From Rhizomucor pusillus (lineage: Eukaryota > Mucoromycota > Mucoromycetes > Mucorales > Lichtheimiaceae), in NCBI GenBank assembly GCA_900175165.2, contig FWWN02000357.1, positions 1-64,000 on the forward strand: DNA of 64,000 bases. The letters run 5' to 3'. The notes beneath the pieces were generated by a model. That model made no database searches, was not told the origin of the DNA, and saw only the letters and a list, made by a program, of their open reading frames with translations. This document shows positions 58,137-64,000 of the stretch, one piece after another; position 1 is the first letter of the stretch; each line of letters begins with the position of its first letter. The position numbers and the translations under genes are program-made.

Positions 58137-59749
58137 ATGGAGACATATTTGTTAAACACGGAGTTTTGGAGAGCGCCTCTTTTGTTCCTTTCTTCCAAAC
58201 CTTCCATGACCCTCTCGGAAGAAGATCTGTACAAGCTCAGTTACTCGCCGCGGATCTTCTCCCTCCTTCGCAGACTTAACGTAAAAGAACTACTCGACGT
58301 TGTAAAGCAGTGGTTCGATCACGATGAATTAAAACCATTACGGCGCTCGGCTACTTGGGAAGAATATGAGAGCATAAAATCTCAGAAACAAAAAGTCCTT
58401 GATCAGATCGTGCTTGATTGGCCTAATGGACTCTATATGGTGCAGGCAGCACAACTCGATTTGAAATGTATGAGCATAAGGAATACATGTGTATATTGGT
58501 TAACGCTTACGCGGCGCTCTAGATGTTATGAATCATCAGACTGGTAGAACATGGAAACTGTGGGAGCTGCAATCAGGTTTGATAACGGTTCTTACATGGG
58601 CTGTGTACATGCTATCTGATACGTCAACGCAGATAAAGACGATCCTAGCCGCTTGGAAACAATGTTGGATATAAGCACAGTCCAGGAACGAATACACAGG
58701 CACATGACTAACGCATTTGTAAAATGTGTACGTTGGGCAATTCTATCAATACTACATTGATGTGTATTTCCAGTGGCTAACCCGGTCATACATTTAGCAT
58801 GTTCATGTCTCACCCAACGATACGAATGACACCCATTGGCTGCGCATCACCTTGTTTGAAAACAAACGCTCAACAGAACTGCCTCGCGTGAATCACACTG
58901 CATACTTGGTTCGTTACCCCGATACCCAATACCTCTTATCTGGTGGAAGCATCAGAAAGGAAACCAGAAAACTTGTCATCCAGGTAAAGCTTTTCTGAAA
59001 ATTATATGTCCAGCTATGCGTACTCTTACCTTTGGCTACTAGTCTTTATTACGTGCATTCTCAGCCAAATCCATCCGTGAACGCAACTTATCCAGCAAAA
59101 AATTAGAAGCAATCACTAACATTGCTTTGAACAACAAATCCTTGGGTCCATTCAGTGAATTTCGGTTGAATCAAGTCGATGGAAATCCTCTGGATGTTCT
59201 GCTGCAGACGAAAAAGCGACCGAGAACACCGGAATATGTCACTGGACGAGAAAAGAAAAAGCGTATCGTGCCCTTGGATAAAAAGCTGATTGAAAGCCGA
59301 TACAAAACAGCTATGGATACCTTTGGCATCAACACGGTGCAGGGCGTTGAGTCTCTGAAAATCAACGTACGTACACGTCAGTAGAAAACGCTAGGCAACT
59401 GCTAATCCCAATTTTGACTTTCTAGCTATCCACATCGTTGGAGAATGTCATCTCTGCGAATGTACGGAACGCGACCGAAGAGCTCAATGATAATCTTCCT
59501 CTCACGATAGAAATGCATGGACCTAATGTGATGGAAGGATTACGACAGCTCATGTACCACGGTATCCTCGAGCCACCGATACCGGAGTGGATGATCGAGA
59601 TGGCGTCTCAAGGCATCAACATAGTTTATGTCACAAAAGATGGTGTTCTCCGAGAAAAAGAGGAAACTGATACCGATGATGAGGAGGAGGAAGAGGCAAG
59701 CAACGATGAGAATACTCAAAGAACAAATATTGTAAATATTTCTCGATGA
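58137..59749 (+). CDS. CENP-N/Chl4/Mis15-like inner kinetochore protein
   Basis: Six exons (58137-58467, 58523-58576, 58633-58718, 58798-58983, 59043-59366, 59426-59749) join in frame to 434 residues; the Met at 58206 is an alternative start. The N-terminal helical part (PRIFSLLRRLNVKELLDVV, WFDHDELKPLRR, WPNGLYMVQAAQLDLK) fits the pyrin-like domain of CENP-N. The rest follows Chl4/CENP-N order: THWLRITLFENK, YLVRYPDTQYLLSGG, LRAFSAKSIRERNLSSKKLE, YKTAMDTFGINTVQGVESL and PNVMEGLRQLMYHGILEPPI. The tail is acidic. CENP-N/Chl4 pairs with CENP-L/Iml3 and, in animals, reads the CENP-A nucleosome. The call rests on pattern and order, not on a profile search, so it is good but not certain. Confidence 0.72.
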
Positions 59750-59917
59750 TTCTACTGTAATACATTAATTTGGAGCGAAGCAGTAAACCAGTATTCCTTT
59801 CTTCTTTGTATCTGACGCTTTTTATATTTTGAAGTGATGCAGAAATCAAGGGAAATGTACATGGACTTCGACAGGGGAAGAGGTAGATTTTTAAATGTCG
59901 AGAGTATTGGAATATAT

Positions 59918-61249
59918 CTATTTCTTCTTGCTGGAGGAGGCGGTAACGTTGAACTTGAAGTAAATAATGTCGCCATCCTCTACAACATACTCTTTACCCT
60001 TTTGCATGTATTTACCGTTAGCCTTGACCTGAGATTCGCTGCCGAGTTCCTTGAGGTCAGCAAACTTCATTACTTCGGCCATAATAAAGCCACGCTCAAA
60101 GTCAGAGTGAATGACACCTGCGGCCTGAGGAGCCTTGGTTGTTCGGCGGATGGTCCATGCACGGACTTCATCCGGACCACCGGTGAAGTAGTAAATAAGC
60201 TGCAAAGCGTTGTAGCCAGCGACGATAATCTTGGGCAACATGGAGTGAGCGCCGAGCTCCTTGAGGGTGTTCTCTTTCTCCTCTGGTTCCATAAGAGTCA
60301 AACGGTACTCAAATGCACCGGAGTAGGGAATCATGAGATCGCCAGGAGAGTGTTCATCGATCCAAGCCTTAATCTTTGGCAACCACTTGTTCTTCTTGCG
60401 CAAGTAATCCTTTTCGCTAACGTTTGCGAGGTAGATGACAGGCTTAGCGGTGATAAGATGCAAGGTGTTGATGACTTCGATTTCCTTGTTCGACCATACA
60501 CCGTGGCGAACTTCTTTGCCGCTTTTGACGAACTCGTAGACTTTTTCGATGACTGCAAATTCTTCCTTCTTTGCCTTATCAGCGGCGTTGCCACCGTGAC
60601 CCAAGCGACGGACGTGGTTGCCGAGTTCAGTGACTTGCTTGTTCAAGAATTCCTCGTCCTTCAATCGAAGTTCTTCGTGGATAATTTCCATGTCGCGAAT
60701 GGGATCAAGATCACCTTCAACGTGGGTGACATCGGCATCATCAAAAGCGCGAACGACGTGGTAAATAGCGTCTACTGCTTTGATATGCGACAAGAAAGCA
60801 TTGCCGAGACCTGCACCGCTAGCAGCGCCCTTAACGAGACCGGCAATATCAATGACAGTCAACTAGATAGAGAGAAATAAATTTATGGTAAGTGGAACTA
60901 TTGATCGCCATAACAACACTTTTATTGTTCTTACGAAGGCAGGAATTTCCTTTGCAGGCTTGTAGTGCTGGCACAGCCAGTCGAAGCGCTCATCAGGAAC
61001 AGCAACTCGAGACTCCTCCGGATCTATTACAAACAAGCGGGTCAGGAAAGGCAGCACCGGTTTACTCAACGTTCGATACCCACCAATAGTACAGAAAGGG
61101 TAATTCTCGGCAGCCGCAGAAGAGTTTGTCAAGGCATTGAAGAAGGTGGACTTGCCAACGTTTGGAAGGCCGACAACACCAATCTTGAGATTGTTGGAAG
61201 GACGACCTAGCAAAAGCTTCTCTTCTTTGACGGCTTTCTTGGGAGGCAT
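59918..61249 (-). CDS. OLA1: Obg-like ATPase 1 (OLA1/YchF)
   Basis: Three exons (61249-61084, 61023-60935, 60862-59918) give 399 residues. YchF/OLA1 is a TRAFAC-class P-loop NTPase that prefers ATP and binds ribosomes, with roles in translation and stress response. G1 is [11 protein letters not shown] (27-37), the switch region [20 protein letters not shown] contains the G3 motif DIAG, and [11 protein letters not shown] covers the altered G4 (NxxE rather than NKxD), the basis of ATP preference. The C-terminal TGS domain includes FFTG-like [29 protein letters not shown] and the final [12 protein letters not shown]. The tail SSSKKK is short and basic. Divergent from mL53. Confidence 0.96.
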
Positions 61250-61462
61250 GGCTAGGAGGAGGAAGCGTAAGAATCTTGAATGACGCTTGTGCCTGAACGA
61301 TCAGCCTTACCTTGGCGGCAGGAAACTGAAAAACACAGCTTGCGATGGCATTGACATTTTTTTTCTCTTTTTTGCTTTTTTTGATCCAGCCATTTTGACG
61401 TCACGGATCCAGCCGTCGGGAAAGCTTTGTTTGCAACTCTCCTCCTCTCCTTGCCACTACAT
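61250..61462. promoter_or_regulatory. Divergent promoter, OLA1 / mL53
   Basis: Only 213 bases separate the two start codons, both genes serving translation. A T-rich run (TTTTTTTTCTCTTTTTTGCTTTTTTTG) lies at about 61358-61384 and could act as a nucleosome-free poly(dA:dT) element. No TATA box seen. Confidence 0.5.
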
Positions 61463-61890
61463 ATGCTCGTAAGGCACATTAACGAAATCAAGGTGGTGCT
61501 TTCACCTTTCAACGCCGCCTCCAAATCGTCGAGGTACGTCAATGACCATGCGTACCAAATGTCAAAGAGACAGCATCCTCAACAATCGGGTACAGATTAT
61601 TTTTAAACCGGGTCAGCACCGACAAGTCTCGCAAAGCCAACCCGAACCTTAAACTGGTGACAAATATCCTCACGGATACCAAGGCACCGTCACGAATTGA
61701 TGTAACTTATCGTATGTTTTTACTTATATTTGTACACGTTATGTATGTGCATGGCTCACGAATTCTGGGCGCAGGTGATGGAAAAAAACTCGGTTTGGAG
61801 TCAGACAAGCTTAAAATCGACAACATCCTGGATCTCATCAACAAGCACGCCAGAAAGCTCGAGGAAATCGAGCAAGCCAATAACTGGTAG
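61463..61890 (+). CDS. Mitochondrial large ribosomal subunit protein mL53
   Basis: Three short exons (61463-61533, 61617-61711, 61775-61890) give 93 residues, too split to show as one frame. The N-terminus HINEIKVVLSPFNAASKSS matches the start of fungal mL53 (yeast Mrpl44), which also begins with a short strand followed by NPF. After the first junction, KANPNLKLVTNILTDTKAPS and RIDVTYRDGKKLGL continue the thioredoxin-like fold, and DNILDLINKHARKLEEIEQ forms the last helix. mL53 is a small protein of the mitoribosomal large subunit. No cleavable presequence is obvious, as in yeast Mrpl44. The codon for Arg in TYRDGK spans intron 2, which supports the model. Identification is by sequence pattern. 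Confidence 0.78.
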
Positions 61891-61949
61891 TTCTTATATC
61901 ATTTGATGCTACTGTACATAGATATATACATTTTTCGTTATACACCGTT

Positions 61950-62429
61950 TCACCGCACGTCGTCAGTCAGCAACTTCTTTTCAAGAATGCGTTTGCCCTC
62001 TTTGTAGTTGTTGTCTTCATTGTATGCTTTCACCTGGGGACAATGCATTAGACTCAGCAACAACGCCCATCTTTATCGAAGAATGTTTACTTCCAGCCAA
62101 GCACGGTCTTACATCTGCTACATGATACGTCCCTGATTGTGTGCAACCCGGTCGTCATTACCCGCTCCTCAGCCTCACCCTGGACAACGTTGACTCTGAT
62201 GTGGATGAGCTTTTTTATGCTTCAATGTGCACTCACTGATAAGAGCTACACGTACACATAAAGGAACAGGTACGCTTGTAAGTTGAGCACGTGTAACTCT
62301 CGATCGAGATATGCAACGGCAGCAACATACCCGCGACAGCACAGCCTCACCAGTTGATAAGTGAGTTTTGCATTTTCGGCAGCCATAGATGGTTTTGGCT
62401 TCAAGATATGTCGGATACGTGAGACCCAT
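61950..62429 (-). CDS. Yippee/Moh1-family zinc-binding protein, middle segment uncertain
   Basis: The minus strand encodes Yippee parts in order. Exon 1 (from 62429) reads [20 protein letters not shown] then KTHLST, with the first CxxC. A short exon gives AYLFLYV. The next gives [20 protein letters not shown] and [13 protein letters not shown], with the second CxxC and the LGW motif. The last reads [20 protein letters not shown] and ends at 61950. Yippee proteins fold around one zinc held by CxxC-x52-CxxC. With the best splice sites the spacing here is only about 37, lacking the usual SKxFxGxxG loop. A 34-nt intron would give about 51, so a micro-exon, a very short intron or real loss is possible. 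The family resembles cereblon/Mis18 folds; the cellular role is not well defined. Confidence 0.68.
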
Positions 62430-63313
62430 GTTGCCCGAGCAATAGTATGTCTGTGTGAGATCAGTAAGACAGGATCGATGGGCGTCAAAATGTGAGAAAA
62501 AGAAAAAGGAAAAGAAAAGAGAATGGTGGGTGGTGGGCGCAGTGCTACTACTCTTCTGAGATTAAGACTGAACATGGTGCAACTGAATAATTGAACGGAG
62601 AGAAACAAAACGCACAAAGATTATTGGACATCAGAGAGAAGCATCTACATGATGCTCTTCCACTGGATCATGCCGGAGGAATGGAGTTCAGCTTCGGAAA
62701 ACGATAGAAATTAACACTTTTGCGTCCATGGCTCATTCTCACGATACTACTCATCATGATTTCCTTTCTTCAAAGCTAGATGTAACCCAATATAAACCTT
62801 GATATGTTTGCCTGCGTGAGCAAGCTAAATGATATGAGTCAGGCTATGTGAATATGTTTCTATCGTCGTGTAAGTCATTGATCCGCTTGATCTAGTATCG
62901 CAAAATCCATTGGTTAGCAGCGTGTTGATATGTTTTTAAGCAACAATATTAGTAACAGCAGCGAAGGAAATATATAGGAGATCATCATTCTTTCAGGATG
63001 GATAGCAAAGGTGCCTGGGACTGGCATTGAGTACTGTACATTTTTCCGCGGTGCTAGATAAGAACCATTCTTTGCCGGGTTGAAGCGGTTGCTGATGATA
63101 ACGATAAATGAAAGGGAGGAGGAGTGATAATAAATGATGAATATGCGCGCCTGAGGATTCTCCTTTCTGGAATCTGTAAAGGCAAAGCTCCTGGAAATCG
63201 AAAATTTGTGGATCAGGTCGCACATTTCCAGAGACACTGTGTTGGTGGTGTCACGTAAACCCCCCCCCCCTTTTCTCACATTTCTATTCTACCGGATACC
63301 GCCTATTGACAAT
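62430..63313. other. Intergenic, Yippee-like / Usp-like divergent promoters
   Basis: About 880 bases. A run of eleven C (63260-63270) lies about 45 bases before the Usp-gene ATG. Minus-strand frames at 62246-62617 and 62914-63279 show no domain. No other gene seen. Confidence 0.45.
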
Positions 63314-64000
63314 ATGGATCTCGATGCTATGCTTGCCCAAGAGATCGAGGATCTCAACCGTGATACGGAGGAGGACCGACGGGTGAAAGAAGCCGTCATT
63401 CTCGACAAGCGCGATCCCAACAAGCTAGGCCACGATGACTCGGACGATTCTCTGAGCGACGAAGAGGATTTGGAAATAAGCGACCCGGAACTGTTTCGTA
63501 CAACAGAGCGAAACCGCCAAATAGTGTTGGAGGAAGATACCCAGAAAAAGGCACCCGCTCCTATTGACCGTCCTGCCGAACTCGTCTTTTCGGACCCGCC
63601 TATCACAATAACGGAGCCAGACAGGATTGTTGTCACGTTCTACTACGGCCTCTGCAAAGACAGACCAGTCACCAAGTCTCGCAAATACATGATGACGTGC
63701 GACTTTGGCGACGAGAGCATGTATGCCATGAGCTGGGCTATGGGTACCATGCTTCGTGACGGAGACGAGGTCCACGTCGTCACTGTATTTAACTTGGAAG
63801 ACCCCGTCGATGAACTTGAAGATGATGAAAAATACAGTTTATGGCGCGAGGTTTGTAGATATATACATAGACTTCTTGTCTCGCATTCGCTTTACCTAAC
63901 GAACCTGTTGAAAAACGCCAGCTCGATCGCAAGTCCAAAACGTTAATATCTAAAGTGCGGCAAAAGCTGAGCGAAATGCTCGTGTTCAATATCAAAATTG
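63314..64000 (+). CDS. Universal stress protein (Usp)-domain protein, 5' part
   Basis: Exon 1 (63314-63850) starts MDLDAMLAQEIEDLNRDT after a pyrimidine-rich leader; exon 2 begins at 63922 (LDRKSKTLISKVRQKL) and runs off the window end, so the protein is incomplete. The first 110 residues are acidic and disordered (DDSDDSLSDEEDLEISDPEL). Then SRKYMMTCDFGDESMYAMSW and AMGTMLRDGDEVHVVTVFNL match the first strand, helix and second strand of the Usp fold seen in fungal Usp-domain proteins. Usp proteins bind nucleotides in many cases; the ATP-binding GxxGxxxxG motif would lie beyond the window. Function in fungi is largely unknown. Confidence 0.78.

Noticed and set aside
59834..60880. 348-codon plus-strand open frame opposite OLA1
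   Set aside because: Shadow of the OLA1 coding exon; the minus strand carries all conserved motifs.

Overview
The window is nuclear DNA of a filamentous, early-diverging fungus, most likely Mucoromycota (Mucorales or a close relative). Evidence: genes with many short spliceosomal introns (about 50-100 nt); classic fungal proteins (PMT4 mannosyltransferase, Mig1/CreA-type zinc finger, Hsp104, Cut8/Sts1, 115-kDa NAD-glutamate dehydrogenase, fungal mL53); and genes that Dikarya usually lack, namely a Frizzled/Smoothened-like receptor, a PPP1R21 homologue and a methionine synthase reductase. I see no RNA gene, CRISPR array or prokaryotic operon. Exon coordinates quoted below were worked out by hand from splice signals and phase.

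Layout. 1-6 kb is a transposon graveyard: a decayed Tc1/mariner (DD34E) transposase, two fragments of relatives, and the integrase-chromodomain end of a Ty3/gypsy element. 7-15 kb, minus strand: Frizzled-like receptor, PMT4, and a TALE-type homeodomain protein. 17.4-21.2 kb: a METTL2/Trm140-type tRNA m3C methyltransferase facing a PPP1R21-like coiled-coil protein. 23.8-31 kb, plus strand, metabolic genes: GDH2, ERG20, ATP5. 31.8-37 kb: an unrecognised membrane-anchored protein with a frame break, eL36 (minus), and a Tgl4/5-SDP1-like patatin lipase. 37.4-40.8 kb: ALYREF-like mRNA export factor divergent from methionine synthase reductase. 41-53 kb: NAA15, Mig1/CreA-like zinc finger, ATG7, SPB1. 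53.5-59.8 kb: HSP104 divergent from STS1/Cut8, then CENP-N/Chl4. 59.9-64 kb: OLA1 divergent from mL53, a Yippee-like gene, and the start of a Usp-domain gene cut by the window edge.

Most genes are unrelated housekeeping functions, as expected in a fungal chromosome; shared themes are proteostasis (Hsp104, Sts1, ATG7), translation (eL36, Spb1, mL53, tRNA methyltransferase, OLA1, NAA15) and mitochondrial/lipid metabolism (ATP5, ERG20, lipase). I found no self-contained new multi-gene system. The most interesting signals are an apparent excess of GC-AG introns (6 of about 74 phase-checked introns), the Frizzled-like receptor with a KxxxW motif after TM7, the PPP1R21 homologue, the B12-linked reductase, a CENP-N in a lineage where CENP-A loss has been reported, and a G-quadruplex-like tract at an ATG7 3' splice site.
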